Of a DNA stretch of 64,000 nucleotides, positions 9,332 to 19,006 are shown piece by piece. The notes below the pieces were generated by a model. The model saw only the letters and a list, made by a program, of their open reading frames with translations. It was not told the origin of the DNA and made no database searches. Both the position numbers and the translations under genes were made by a program. The first letter of the stretch is position 1; every line of letters begins with the position of its first letter. The DNA is from Calothrix sp. NIES-2100 (GTDB taxonomy: Bacteria; Cyanobacteriota; Cyanobacteriia; Cyanobacteriales; Nostocaceae): positions 2,426,238 to 2,490,237 of the forward strand of contig NZ_AP018178.1 in NCBI RefSeq assembly GCF_002368195.1, in the 5' to 3' direction.

Positions 9332-9397
9332 AATCTTATATGATAAAAATATTTACTCGGTCAGCAGTAGTTCAAGCTATATTTATTTTTCTCAACA

Positions 9398-9595
9398 ATG
9401 CCCAATCCTAAAGGTAATCCAGAAAATTTAAAAAAATTTGTCACCGACAGAGACGAGCCATTAACACAAAGAATGAATTTACGCATTAGCAAAGGAATGA
9501 AGGAGGAATTATCAACAAAAGATAACCCTCCAGAGTTTTGCCGTCAGGCGATTCAAAAAGCACTAGATGAGGATAGAAAGAGTAATGAGAGTTAA
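9398..9595 (+). CDS. Small protein with possible ribbon-helix-helix fold
   Basis: A 65-residue basic protein beginning MPNPKGNPENLKKF, a start shared by many small cyanobacterial proteins of plasmid or accessory type. The segment TQRMNLRISKGMKEEL followed by PPEFCRQAIQKALDE has the strand-helix-helix spacing of CopG/Arc-like DNA-binding proteins. No antitoxin or toxin partner is evident nearby. Moderate confidence that it is real, low for a DNA-binding role. Confidence 0.6.
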   Translation: MPNPKGNPENLKKFVTDRDEPLTQRMNLRISKGMKEELSTKDNPPEFCRQAIQKALDEDRKSNES

Positions 9596-9750
9596 GAACT
9601 TATAAATAGTTGTCGCTACAGGATTATGAAAGAATTAATGATACTGCAATATGGTGGGCAGCTCACACCCAAATCAGCGCGGTAGGGGTTTAGCAATGCG
9701 CTTTACCCTGACGACAGATGTAATTTTCTCAACAAACATATTTAGTAGAT

Positions 9751-10112
9751 CTTGACATCCTCACCGACCTAAAGGAACGGTGATTCCCAAACCTCACGAT
9801 TTGAGTTTCTGCTTCATAGCAACTGCCTCCACCCTCAAGGAGTTTTATGGTCTTATGTTCGCTCCACAGACTAACCCCGCTAGTCCAGCGGTTTTATGTG
9901 TCGAATACCCAAAAGGAATTCTTATCTGTTGTTTTGATTCTAGGGATGTTTGCCATTGCCCTATCCTCTTTTCCCGGTCTACCGATTTGTCTGCGCCGCC
10001 AATTTTACTGGACTTCGCTCGTTAGGCTGTCTGAATCCATCGTCTCGGGTGGGTCATTGACCATCTATATTTTAATATAAAGCCGTCCTACAAGGACGGG
10101 GTTTCTACCCAA
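9751..10112 (-). mobile_element. IS200/IS605-type remnant lacking tnpA and tnpB
   Basis: On the minus strand the segment starts with a palindrome of the left-end type (CCGTCCT TGT AGGACGG, 10083-10099). It ends with a right-end type hairpin (TCACCG...CGGTGA, 9761-9783) followed by GGATGTCAAG, the common tail of cyanobacterial IS605-group elements. The interior, about 300 nt, keeps no tnpB reading frame; by position it may hold the sequence that normally yields the TnpB guide (omega) RNA. It is thus a PATE-like non-autonomous or deleted copy sitting directly upstream of dhaK. Small open frames across it in the plus direction are not credible genes. Confidence 0.65.
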
Positions 10113-10119
10113 ATTGTCG

Positions 10120-11193
10120 ATGAAAAAGCTGATTAACAATCCAGAAGATTTTGTCCGCGAAAGTTTACAGGGATACGCAGCAGCTCATGCTGATTTAATT
10201 CAAGTGAGTTACGATCCTACCTTTGTTTATCGAGCCGTTGCACCTATACCAGGAAAAGTAGCAATTATTTCTGGTGGTGGCAGTGGACATGAGCCGATGC
10301 ACGCGGGTTTTGTCGGACAGGGAATGCTGGATGCAGCTTGTCCGGGAGAGGTTTTCACTTCACCAACTCCTGACCAAATGCTAGCAGCTGCTCAGAAAGT
10401 CAATGGAGGGGCTGGTATCCTTTATATCGTCAAAAATTATAGCGGCGATGTGATGAATTTTGAAATGGCAACGGAATTAGCTCGCAGTGAGGGTATCCGA
10501 GTGCTAAATATTGTGATTGATGATGATATCGCAGTCAAGGATAGCCTTTATACTCAGGGCAGGCGGGGTGTAGGCACAACAGTACTAGCAGAAAAAATTT
10601 GTGGTGCGGCGGCGGAACTGGGTTATGATTTGCCGCAAATAGCTGATTTGTGCCGTCGGGTAAATTTGCATGGACGGAGTATGGGAATTGCTTTAAGTTC
10701 TTGTACAGTACCGGCGAAAGGTACACCAACATTTACATTAGGCGATCGCGAATTAGAAATTGGGATTGGGATTCATGGTGAACCTGGTAGAGAACGCATC
10801 CCTTTACAATCGGGAGATGAGATTACCGAAAGATTAACGCGATCGCTTATCGAAGATACAGGCTATCACCGCACAGTCCGGGAGTGGGACGAAAACCAAG
10901 GGGAATGGGTAGATGTAGAATTGACAGATCCACCATTGCAAACAGGCGATCGCGTTTTAGCTTTTGTCAATGGTATGGGTGGTACTCCCATTTCTGAACT
11001 ATATTTGGTCTATCGCCAACTAGCACAAATCTGCGCACAGCAGGGATTGCAAATTGTCCGCAATCTCATAGGTTCTTATATGACATCTTTAGAAATGCAA
11101 GGATGCTCAATTACCCTCTTGAAATTAGATGATGAAATGCTCAAGCTATGGGATGCACCAGTTAAAACACCAAGCTTACGCTGGGGAATTTAG
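10120..11193 (+). CDS. dhaK: Dihydroxyacetone kinase subunit DhaK
   Basis: This subunit binds dihydroxyacetone for phosphorylation by DhaL. With the ATG at 10120 the product is 357 residues. It shows the GGGSGHEP loop (52-59), Asp110 in KNYSGD and His219 in GIGIHGEPG, the histidine that forms a covalent hemiaminal with the substrate. A TTG two codons earlier (10114) is in frame but unnecessary. The partner dhaL lies at 14873 on the same strand, with dus and a minus-strand gene between them. No DhaM or PTS gene is visible, so the phosphoryl donor (DhaM or ATP) is unresolved. Confidence 0.95.
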   Translation: MKKLINNPEDFVRESLQGYAAAHADLIQVSYDPTFVYRAVAPIPGKVAIISGGGSGHEPMHAGFVGQGMLDAACPGEVFTSPTPDQMLAAAQKVNGGAGILYIVKNYSGDVMNFEMATELARSEGIRVLNIVIDDDIAVKDSLYTQGRRGVGTTVLAEKICGAAAELGYDLPQIADLCRRVNLHGRSMGIALSSCTVPAKGTPTFTLGDRELEIGIGIHGEPGRERIPLQSGDEITERLTRSLIEDTGYHRTVREWDENQGEWVDVELTDPPLQTGDRVLAFVNGMGGTPISELYLVYRQLAQICAQQGLQIVRNLIGSYMTSLEMQGCSITLLKLDDEMLKLWDAPVKTPSLRWGI

Positions 11194-11370
11194 GGGACTC
11201 CAAAAAATAAATTATTTCGTTAAAGTCGTTGAGAGTTGACGGTTGACTGTTGAGTGTGAATTGTCAACAATAGTAATGGAATATTTTTTTACGAGTAAGT
11301 CCCTGAGTGGAAAGCGATCGCGTTAACGATTTTTTGATAAAGTGATGCTTTGTCAACGCCCTTCACCTCT

Positions 11371-12396
11371 ATGTCGTCCCAGGTATCGCTCCCCCAATCG
11401 CTCCATCCATACCTACCGCTCACCGCTCTTGCGCCTATGCAGGATGTGACAAATCTCTGGTTTATGAAGGTGATTGCCCACTATGGTAGTCCTGACTACT
11501 TCTTTACTGAGTATTTCCGCGTCAATGATACCTCACGGCTCAATCGTCACATTCTCTCAGCAATCACCGAAAACGACACCGGTCGCCCGGTTTTTGCGCA
11601 AATGATTGGCGAAAGCATTCCCGACTTAGTCAGAACAGCAAAGGAACTCTGCCGCTATAATATCGCTGGCGTTGACTTGAATATGGGCTGTCCAGCACCG
11701 CGAATCTATCGCAAAAATGTCGGGGGTGGATTGCTGCGAGAACCGGAAAAAGTGGAGCGGATTTTGGGAGAACTGCGACAAGCAGTCAACGATCGCCCTT
11801 TTACTGTCAAAATGCGCGTAGGCTTTGAAAATACAGATAACTTTGACAAAATTCTCGATATCATCAATCGCCACAGCATTGATTTGCTCTCTTTGCATGG
11901 TCGCACGGTAAAAGATATGTACCACGGGGTAGTGAAATATGATTTGATTGCGGAAGCCGTGAGAAGAGTTGATTGTCCAGTGCTGGCTAATGGCAATATT
12001 AACTCGGCGACAACAGCTATGGAAGTGCTGTCTCAAACAGGGGCTGCGGGTGTAATGGTGGGACGCTGGGCGATCGGGAATCCTTGGATTTTTCATCAAA
12101 TTCGCCAGGTTTTGCGAGGAGAGCCGATCGCGCCCGTTCCTTTAGTAGAGGTACGCAACTATATTGATCGTTTATGGCAAACCCCCACAGCGTCAACTAT
12201 GCCAATGCGATCACGCGTAGGCTACATGAAAATGTTCCTTAACTATATTGCCCTTAGTGTTGACGCTGAAGGTCATTTCCTGCGGCTGATGCGACAAACC
12301 CAAACCGAGGTAGAAATGTTTAACCTGTGCGATCGCTTTCTCCTGACTGATATTACGAAAACTTTAGCCCTCGCACCCTACGCAGGCGTTCCCTAA
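11371..12396 (+). CDS. tRNA-dihydrouridine synthase
   Basis: An FMN-dependent enzyme reducing uridine to dihydrouridine in tRNA D-loops. The TIM-barrel Dus signatures are APMQDVTN at the N-terminus, VDLNMGCPAPRI (the catalytic Cys near residue 106), TVKMRVGF, LLSLHGRTVKDMYHG and AAGVMVGRWAIGNPWIF. From the ATG at 11371 the protein is 341 residues; an in-frame TTG at 11350 would add seven residues without support. It belongs to the Dus superfamily, but I do not assign DusA, B or C. Confidence 0.92.
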   Translation: MSSQVSLPQSLHPYLPLTALAPMQDVTNLWFMKVIAHYGSPDYFFTEYFRVNDTSRLNRHILSAITENDTGRPVFAQMIGESIPDLVRTAKELCRYNIAGVDLNMGCPAPRIYRKNVGGGLLREPEKVERILGELRQAVNDRPFTVKMRVGFENTDNFDKILDIINRHSIDLLSLHGRTVKDMYHGVVKYDLIAEAVRRVDCPVLANGNINSATTAMEVLSQTGAAGVMVGRWAIGNPWIFHQIRQVLRGEPIAPVPLVEVRNYIDRLWQTPTASTMPMRSRVGYMKMFLNYIALSVDAEGHFLRLMRQTQTEVEMFNLCDRFLLTDITKTLALAPYAGVP

Positions 12397-12518
12397 GGGA
12401 ACTCCAAGAAATAAATTATAGCGGTTCTCGGTTGAGTCCAATACACCTTGCAAAGAAAAGGGACTAGGGGCTAGAGGCTAGGGTTTTGTATTTAATGCAA
12501 ATGAAAAGCGCCCAAATT

Positions 12519-12746
12519 GTAGGGGCGGGGTCACCCCCATTGGTGTCAACTTAAGTCAAAACGCTTATTCCACAGGCATTTTACCCCACCCCTCAATCCC
12601 CTCCCCGCTTGCGGGGAGGGGAGGTTTTGCGCCAGCAAAACTGGGGTGGGGTAACGCGGATCTTGATGGTAGGTGATTTAATTCAAAATTAAGTCTTGAT
12701 AAGGGTTTCACGTTAAGTTGACACAGGTGGGTCACCCCGCCCCTAC
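12519..12746. repeat. Nested inverted-repeat element
   Basis: Outer arms GTAGGGGCGGGGTCACCCC (from 12519) and GGGTCACCCCGCCCCTAC (to 12746) are inverted, and just inside them GTGTCAACTTAA pairs with TTAAGTTGACAC. Within the element lies a second hairpin, 12581-12654, with arms TTACCCCACCCC and GGGGTGGGGTAA around a G/C-rich stem-loop. Neither part encodes a protein. The layout suggests one repeat inserted into another downstream of the beta-helix gene. Confidence 0.8.
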
Positions 12747-12752
12747 GAGTTA

Positions 12753-14744
12753 CTAGGGTCGCTTGTCGAAGCCAGTATAAAGTACCATAGCTTGTCCGTT
12801 TGCGGTTGTTCTTGCCGGAATCTCGTCTCTTTTGAGCATTTTGGTGCTGTTAGTGCGTGTTTCCTCAACCCAGATTTGATAAGTATCTTTATCGAAAAAT
12901 GCCTCAGCTACTCCGGCGAAACTCGCACTAGCATTGACGATGCGGAAAAGTGGTTCTTGTGGATTTTGTTTACTAGTGGCATAAATGAATCCACCGAGAA
13001 GTTCTGTAAACCCCCCATTGGTGGTTTCGATTTTTGTTTTACCCCTCTCTGTCTTCAAACCCAGAATCCAGAGTGTAGCACCATTATTCACCAGATTAGT
13101 TTCTGAACCGCTCTCCAGATTTAGCTGGCGTGCCCAAATGTGTTGCGCCGGGTTGAGAAATCTGAGTTTTCCCATGACAGCATCATCAATGAAAAGGTCG
13201 CCACTACCTTCGCTTTCCAGATCCAGGTGAGTGATACTACGGTAAACAACAGTGCGATTAGCAACATTTTTCCATTTTAGCTTTGAGTTATACCCAACAG
13301 AGAAGTTCTCAACAATCAAGGTTGGTTGCTTACCGTTGTCTGCTACTATCTCGCCATTACCTTCAAATCCTCCCCCAGTACTGACAAATCTTTGCACCTG
13401 TCCTCTGAGTTTTAGGGAACCGTTAATTGTAAACCTACCATTTGGCACCAAGACTGTGGTTGCACCAGAATCGATTGCAGCTTGAAAAGCATCTGTATCA
13501 TCCTTTTTATCTTTGGGAGTCGCGCCAAACTTCTCAACACTCACCCAAGTTTTTGGGTCATCCCATGCTAGCTTAGGAAATTGCTTAATCGGCAGTTGTA
13601 GAGAATTCTGTGGTGAAGCAAACTTAGAAAGAATGGGACGGGAAGTAAATTCATCAATTGCAGCTTTATTTATGCTCTTAGCCGCCTTGCGTGCATTACT
13701 GGAGAACACGCCGCTGTAGCCAGAAGTGACGACGTTTCTGGCGTAGATAAACCCAGCGGAAGCAATTGCTGAAGTATTTTTTGCTCTACCACTACCGGTC
13801 AGTTTGGCATTCACCAGAGTTAACATACTTCCTGGATCTTTGTCTTTATTCGGATTTCTGCCATTGATAATTGCTGGTACGGAATTAAAACTACTGAACC
13901 CCTCAAGGCTCATTACTTGTCCGCCATTGTAAATACCTGCTCGGTTTTGCTCGCGGACTGTGATGTTCTGCAACGTTACGCTGTTAAGAACATTGTTTGT
14001 CCGTATCCCGTGATCGAATCCCACAATCTCAACATCTTCCACCAGCAGCGGCCCAATTTCGCCATGAGTGAGTGCTAATCCTGTTGTTCCTTGTCGGTCA
14101 GGAGAGATGATTTTCACACTGCGAACTGCGCCTTGATTGTTGGCGGCAAAATTTAGTCCTTCTGCTCCCGGATTTTTATTTCCGATATTAATAGTGAGAT
14201 TTCTCACCGAATTACCAAAGCGCTGCGCTACCTTACTCGCTTTGAAATCTTCAGATTTGGGATTTAAGTCAGGGTCAAAACCTGTAGAAATTACTGGTCG
14301 CGGCTGGTTAGAATTTTGGAAATTGGGAGAGTTATCTTGGAGTTGAATAATCACTCCTTCTTTACTTTGTCCTTGCAGCACAGTTCGCTTGTAATCGGAA
14401 CGCCCACGCTTACCTTTAGGCCAGTAAAGGGAATTGGAGATATTATATACACCATTGGGTAAATAGATTACTCTGCTTCCGGCGGGAAACTTACTGAGTG
14501 CTTTTTGGATAGCTTCAGTATCATCTTGGCTATCGTTGGGTCTAGCGCCATATTCTGGTGCAGTCACATCGACTATCTTTGCATTCTCTGGATAGACAAT
14601 ATTTTCTTGGGTTGAGGCGATCGCAGCTCCTAAAGCAACAATATTATTTTCAGCAGTTTTGCTCGAGTCAACGCAAGTAGTTAGGAAAGTTATTAAAAAT
14701 AATAAAGGGAGTAGTTTTAAGACTAATGACCGAGGAAGAATCAT
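12753..14744 (-). CDS. Lipoprotein with GH55/pectate-lyase-type double beta-helix
   Basis: A 663-residue predicted secreted protein. Residues 1-24 form a signal with a lipobox-like end (FLITFLTTC), so it is probably anchored to the cell surface. Two copies of the pectate-lyase-3/GH55 opening motif are present, EYGARPNDSQDDTEAIQKAL at about 64 and KFGATPKDKKDDTDAFQAAI at about 404. This indicates two right-handed parallel beta-helices, as in GH55 beta-1,3-glucanases. It may act on extracellular or sheath polysaccharide; the substrate is inferred only. It lies on the opposite strand between dus and dhaL, separating the two dha genes. Confidence 0.75.
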   Translation of the reverse strand: MILPRSLVLKLLPLLFLITFLTTCVDSSKTAENNIVALGAAIASTQENIVYPENAKIVDVTAPEYGARPNDSQDDTEAIQKALSKFPAGSRVIYLPNGVYNISNSLYWPKGKRGRSDYKRTVLQGQSKEGVIIQLQDNSPNFQNSNQPRPVISTGFDPDLNPKSEDFKASKVAQRFGNSVRNLTINIGNKNPGAEGLNFAANNQGAVRSVKIISPDRQGTTGLALTHGEIGPLLVEDVEIVGFDHGIRTNNVLNSVTLQNITVREQNRAGIYNGGQVMSLEGFSSFNSVPAIINGRNPNKDKDPGSMLTLVNAKLTGSGRAKNTSAIASAGFIYARNVVTSGYSGVFSSNARKAAKSINKAAIDEFTSRPILSKFASPQNSLQLPIKQFPKLAWDDPKTWVSVEKFGATPKDKKDDTDAFQAAIDSGATTVLVPNGRFTINGSLKLRGQVQRFVSTGGGFEGNGEIVADNGKQPTLIVENFSVGYNSKLKWKNVANRTVVYRSITHLDLESEGSGDLFIDDAVMGKLRFLNPAQHIWARQLNLESGSETNLVNNGATLWILGLKTERGKTKIETTNGGFTELLGGFIYATSKQNPQEPLFRIVNASASFAGVAEAFFDKDTYQIWVEETRTNSTKMLKRDEIPARTTANGQAMVLYTGFDKRP

Positions 14745-14872
14745 AAACGCCTATTTCCTTGGCTAATTTCTACTTCCCACTTTTACACGAACTTAACATA
14801 CGTAGCCGTACAAATTCGGATATATGGCTACATTACCTTAGCTAATATTACCAAACTCAACAGAGGTGAGAA

Positions 14873-15499
14873 ATGGTCAGTAGAGAGCAGATTTTGCAAT
14901 GGTTACAGTCATTTGCCACCGAAATAGAGCAAAATAAAGAATATTTAACCGAATTAGATGCCGCGATCGGTGATGCTGACCACGGTATTAATATGGATCG
15001 CGGTTTGAAAAAGGTGATGACTCAGTTACCAACTGTCGCCGACAAAGATATCGGTAGCATTTTCAAAGCAGTTAGCATGACTTTAATTTCTAGTGTTGGC
15101 GGTGCGAGTGGCCCTCTTTATGGAACTTGGTTTTTACGTGCTAGTACAGATGTTACAGATAAGCACGAACTGACTGAGCAAGATTTAGTGAAATTACTTC
15201 AATCTGGTTTAGATGGGGTACTTGTGCGTGGTAAAGCCCAATTAGGAGACAAGACAATGGTAGATGTCTTATCTCCCGCAGTGGTAGCTTTTGCAAAAGT
15301 TGTCGCTGAAGGTGGAGATACAGTCACAGCTTTGCAGCAAGCTGTAGCTACCGCCGAACAGGCGCTGAAAGATACCACACCGATGTTAGCCAAGAAAGGA
15401 CGGGCTAGCTATTTGGGAGAACGCAGTATCGGACATCAAGATCCAGGGGCTACTTCTGCTTATTTGATGTTGAAATGTTTGTTGGAAGTAGTTATCTGA
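14873..15499 (+). CDS. dhaL: Dihydroxyacetone kinase subunit DhaL
   Basis: This nucleotide-binding subunit phosphorylates dihydroxyacetone held by DhaK. The 208-residue length is standard. The Mg-ADP binding loop ELDAAIGDADHGINMDRG is present with Asp29, Asp34 and Asp36, as is GGASGPLYGTWF and the C-terminal GERSIGHQDPGATSAYLML. A GAGGTGAG ribosome-binding site precedes the ATG. Together with dhaK (10120) it would feed dihydroxyacetone into triose-phosphate metabolism. The 3.7-kb gap between the two genes is unusual because they are normally adjacent. Confidence 0.95.
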   Translation: MVSREQILQWLQSFATEIEQNKEYLTELDAAIGDADHGINMDRGLKKVMTQLPTVADKDIGSIFKAVSMTLISSVGGASGPLYGTWFLRASTDVTDKHELTEQDLVKLLQSGLDGVLVRGKAQLGDKTMVDVLSPAVVAFAKVVAEGGDTVTALQQAVATAEQALKDTTPMLAKKGRASYLGERSIGHQDPGATSAYLMLKCLLEVVI

Positions 15500-15603
15500 C
15501 TATTTTATCTTTGGCGTTGCTGAATCCAAAGATGAAATTCTGAAATTAGAATTTTTTCCATCAGTTTCTTTGCCTCTTTGTGTAAGACAAATTTGTCTTC
15601 TTT

Positions 15604-15723
15604 AGGACTTACGTAAGTGTCATATTTTTTCAGCCAAAACCGTCCATAGTCAAGAGTCAAATGTGCAACAAACCTTGACTATTGAATCTTAACCAGAATA
15701 TATCTGCCAGTTGCGTAAGTCCT
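15604..15723. repeat. MITE-like element with AGGACTTACG ends
   Basis: AGGACTTACG at 15604 and TGCGTAAGTCCT at 15712-15723 bound a 120-bp noncoding insert. The terminal sequence is that of the 9148-9331 element, but the interior differs and is shorter. It lies between dhaL and the stop of the 1082-residue gene. Confidence 0.7.
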
Positions 15724-15757
15724 GTTCTTAATCAGCAACATCAATTTTTGACTATGA

Positions 15758-18700
15758 TTAAGGTGTTACCTCACTCTCACCACGGATAATCTTGAAAATA
15801 TCTTTGACGATTTTGTTACGAATATCTATTAAATTAGTATCGTTCCATTTTTTACTTTTAAGTTGATGAAAATACTTAACTAGGCGATCGCAATGGTTTT
15901 CAAGATGTCCATTATAACGCTTTTGCCCGCAAGACTTTTGCAAACCAGGAGTTATAGAATTAGGAGTGGGCAAACTCTCTAGTAAATTATCAATCACTCG
16001 CCAATCAGAAGTTTGATCGTCCAAGAATAAAATTACTTTACATGTAGCCGCCCAAATTTTGCCTAAGTCAGCAAATTGTGTCAGACGGTGCGGATATAAA
16101 CCCCTGACTAACTCATCGCCATTTTGAAATATTCTTTCGCAATAAATTTTTCCGTCTTCAGAATCTCTTCTGGCTATAATTCCATCTTCCGCGATCGCTG
16201 AACAATAGGTAAACATTTTAAAGGCTTTATTTAGCCTAATTTTCAGTTCGCTTTCTTTGTGTTTATCATCACATAATTCCAGCATTCCCATCGCAAAAAT
16301 TATAATACTTGAATGTGTCCCAAATAAGTAGATTGATTGGTCTTCTTCTGGACAGATTTTCTTTAATATAGAAAAATCAATATTTATGACATTTTTTGAT
16401 TCATCATATCTTTTCTCAGATTCTGCACTACCTTCTTTCAGTTCTTGAATTAATGGGGCAACTTGGATTTGGATGTTACCATAATTCTCATAATACTTAT
16501 GATCTCTAATAATATTAGTGATTTTGCCACCATTATCTTTAATTTGCTGATAGCATATTTTCCCACTTTGATAATAACAAATTATTGCATGTTCTATCAA
16601 TCTTCTTGCCCAATCTATACACTCTTTTTTACTGAATTCCTTATGTGGTGATGGTTCGTAATCTCCTAAATAAGCAACCATGAGATAACACCAGCTTTGA
16701 TAAGCAGTCCACGAAGAATATAATGCTGTACTCCCATCTCTAGCTGCATAAATTCGTGCCTTTTCCAGCAAACGAATTGGCTCTATAAAGCTATTAAATC
16801 CGCGACTGGGAAGGTCTGTATAAGAAGATGTGAATATATAAAGTTTAGCCCGGTGTGCATTTATTCTTGAGAATAAATAGAAAAAAGGATGAAAGTTACT
16901 TTGAGCGCAAGCACTAATACTATAATATTTTCTTAAAAGTTGCTTCAAATATTCCTCAGCATAATTTAAACTTTGTATAGCTGCTCGAATTGAGCTAGAG
17001 CGTTCACGGGTTGATTGAGTATTGTCAGAATCGACATCATCCTTTAAATCGGTTAAGTAATGATAACGAAACTGACATAAATGGTATTTTGCTAGTAGTA
17101 AATCTCTGAAAAAATAGTTTTTCCCTTTTCTGGCTTTTTCTATATGAGATTTGAGAACATCTAAATATTTTTTAGCAATGTGATAAAGACCTTCTTTGAG
17201 ATAACCTTCAGCAATTGCTAGGTGAGCATCATAAGCTACTGAAGTCCAAGGACTATCTGCATCTTTTTCGATAAAATTATAATCATGATCTACAGTACGA
17301 TATCGATTGTGAAAAATCGTTTGATTAAGATAACCCTCCATTGCTTTCAAAGAAAATGGATAGAAATTTAAATAGCTTTCAGCTTTTCGGAATGCATTCA
17401 ATTCCTCAACACGGTAGCAAAGTTGAGTTAGATATCTTACAGGATTAATTCCAGTCTGTTTAATTGCTCTTAATCTGGCATGAAGTGCAGCCTTTGCAGC
17501 CACTTCCACCAAATCAAAACCGCAGTATTCACCGTAAGCAGTTTCATAATTACCTACTACTGTATCGTAAGTTTTATTCTCTTTCAATGCATTTTCAATA
17601 TCATCTTTTTTGCAGAGATTAACTAAAGTATACGACCGGACTAAGCTAGGACTACCAAAAAAATCATTGTTACTTAAAATAGTACGAGCTACAGGGAAAT
17701 AATCGATTATTTCCGGGATATCCCATAAAAGAACTTTATTAATTGCGGCAATGATATGATAAACAGGACTCCCGATTCCTGTGATTTCTTCAAAAAATTC
17801 TAGTTTATTTTCTCTTTTATTAAAGTAACTGCTTTGCTTCTCTTCTCCTTCAAAGGCTGGTGTATAATTTTCGGGAAATCTTACGTAAAAATGGACTTTT
17901 ATTTTATAAGCAAACTGTTTTTGTAGCCCATTAATATCTTCTTTATCTTCCTTCCCACCAACCAATTCCGGATTGATTAAACCATTTTTATGATATTCAT
18001 CTTTTAGATATAGAGGTAAGGGCTTTGTTTTTTCAATTTCAATATGTTTAATATTAATGGGAAATTCATCAGTTAAAATTTCGTTCTCAACAATAGAACG
18101 AGTTAGATGCTCAATAAAAGCAGGAGATAAAAAATTAGAATTCGTCTGTAATTCTTCTACATTTTTAGTCTCTAGCAAAAGTGATTTAACTTGCCTAACT
18201 CCACATTGCAACTCAAGTCGGTTAATTTCCCTTTGAACTTTGTTAACTAAATTGTCTGTTTTATTTTTTTTGTGAGTTGTGTCTAAACCTTGATACTGTT
18301 CTTTAATTAAGTTTTTAACTTGGCGTTTAATTATATCTGTATGTGAAATGTTTTCTCCATTTTGTCTATTACTGAATTCAGCCTGCTTTAAACAGTGATA
18401 AATATTTATCGCTCCCTTATAAAAGGAGATAACGTCTTCATATTTTAAGCCTTTGACTGTATCAGTAACAATTTCTAATAATTGTTGTAGTAAATTATCT
18501 CCCGGATGTATGGGAAAGTTTAGTTTTTCCTTTTCTGCAATACTTAGTTGATAAAATGTGCGAAATGCCCTTAATTTTTCAGTTCTTGTTAAAATACGAG
18601 GAATTTTGTTTTCTGGAGTCTGCGCTTTTTTCTTTTCCCAGTACTCTTGAATTGCAGAGAGAATTTCTACTAACTTTCCGATAGTTAGTCCGGGAACAGG

Positions 18701-19006
18701 TTGCTCCGATTGTTTTTCATTTTGCTCATAGTACTGAGGAAAAACAGAACGCAGAACACGCCTAATAAAAATCCGATTATTTGTTTGACCCCATTGCTTG
18801 GCTATACTACTTTCATTAGGTTTCGGGTTTTCTTCTGTTGGATTCAACCCTAAATCAGTCAAACATTGCAATAAGTATTGATAAACAGACTTATCACGTT
18901 CTTGGTCTTCAGAGCTACGTCGTCTTGTCTGTGAATCTTGACTTTCAACGGAATCTGAGTTTGAAAAACTGTTGTTACTAATAGACTGCTGATTTCGTTT
19001 ACTCAT
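15758..19006 (-). CDS. Very large protein of unknown family
   Basis: A 1082-residue protein I do not recognise. The N-terminus (1-40) is a low-complexity Ser/Gln/Asn/Arg region. Residues 40-330 are charged and helical. The 380-560 part contains mixed sequence with several aromatic motifs (SPVYHIIAAINKVLLWDIPE). From about 580 to 830 the pattern of paired amphipathic helices (AYDAHLAIAEGYLKEGLYHIAKKYL) resembles TPR-like repeats. No signal peptide, membrane segment, nucleotide-binding loop or catalytic motif is obvious. The coding sequence is more AT-rich than its neighbours and uses many AAA/AAT codons, suggesting transfer. It is divergent from the M4 protease pair, which may be functionally linked. 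Confidence 0.8.
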   Translation of the reverse strand: MSKRNQQSISNNSFSNSDSVESQDSQTRRRSSEDQERDKSVYQYLLQCLTDLGLNPTEENPKPNESSIAKQWGQTNNRIFIRRVLRSVFPQYYEQNEKQSEQPVPGLTIGKLVEILSAIQEYWEKKKAQTPENKIPRILTRTEKLRAFRTFYQLSIAEKEKLNFPIHPGDNLLQQLLEIVTDTVKGLKYEDVISFYKGAINIYHCLKQAEFSNRQNGENISHTDIIKRQVKNLIKEQYQGLDTTHKKNKTDNLVNKVQREINRLELQCGVRQVKSLLLETKNVEELQTNSNFLSPAFIEHLTRSIVENEILTDEFPINIKHIEIEKTKPLPLYLKDEYHKNGLINPELVGGKEDKEDINGLQKQFAYKIKVHFYVRFPENYTPAFEGEEKQSSYFNKRENKLEFFEEITGIGSPVYHIIAAINKVLLWDIPEIIDYFPVARTILSNNDFFGSPSLVRSYTLVNLCKKDDIENALKENKTYDTVVGNYETAYGEYCGFDLVEVAAKAALHARLRAIKQTGINPVRYLTQLCYRVEELNAFRKAESYLNFYPFSLKAMEGYLNQTIFHNRYRTVDHDYNFIEKDADSPWTSVAYDAHLAIAEGYLKEGLYHIAKKYLDVLKSHIEKARKGKNYFFRDLLLAKYHLCQFRYHYLTDLKDDVDSDNTQSTRERSSSIRAAIQSLNYAEEYLKQLLRKYYSISACAQSNFHPFFYLFSRINAHRAKLYIFTSSYTDLPSRGFNSFIEPIRLLEKARIYAARDGSTALYSSWTAYQSWCYLMVAYLGDYEPSPHKEFSKKECIDWARRLIEHAIICYYQSGKICYQQIKDNGGKITNIIRDHKYYENYGNIQIQVAPLIQELKEGSAESEKRYDESKNVINIDFSILKKICPEEDQSIYLFGTHSSIIIFAMGMLELCDDKHKESELKIRLNKAFKMFTYCSAIAEDGIIARRDSEDGKIYCERIFQNGDELVRGLYPHRLTQFADLGKIWAATCKVILFLDDQTSDWRVIDNLLESLPTPNSITPGLQKSCGQKRYNGHLENHCDRLVKYFHQLKSKKWNDTNLIDIRNKIVKDIFKIIRGESEVTP

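Noticed and set aside
9780..10080. Two small plus-strand frames upstream of dhaK
   Set aside because: They lie inside the IS200/IS605 remnant, lack any recognisable motif and read the element backwards.
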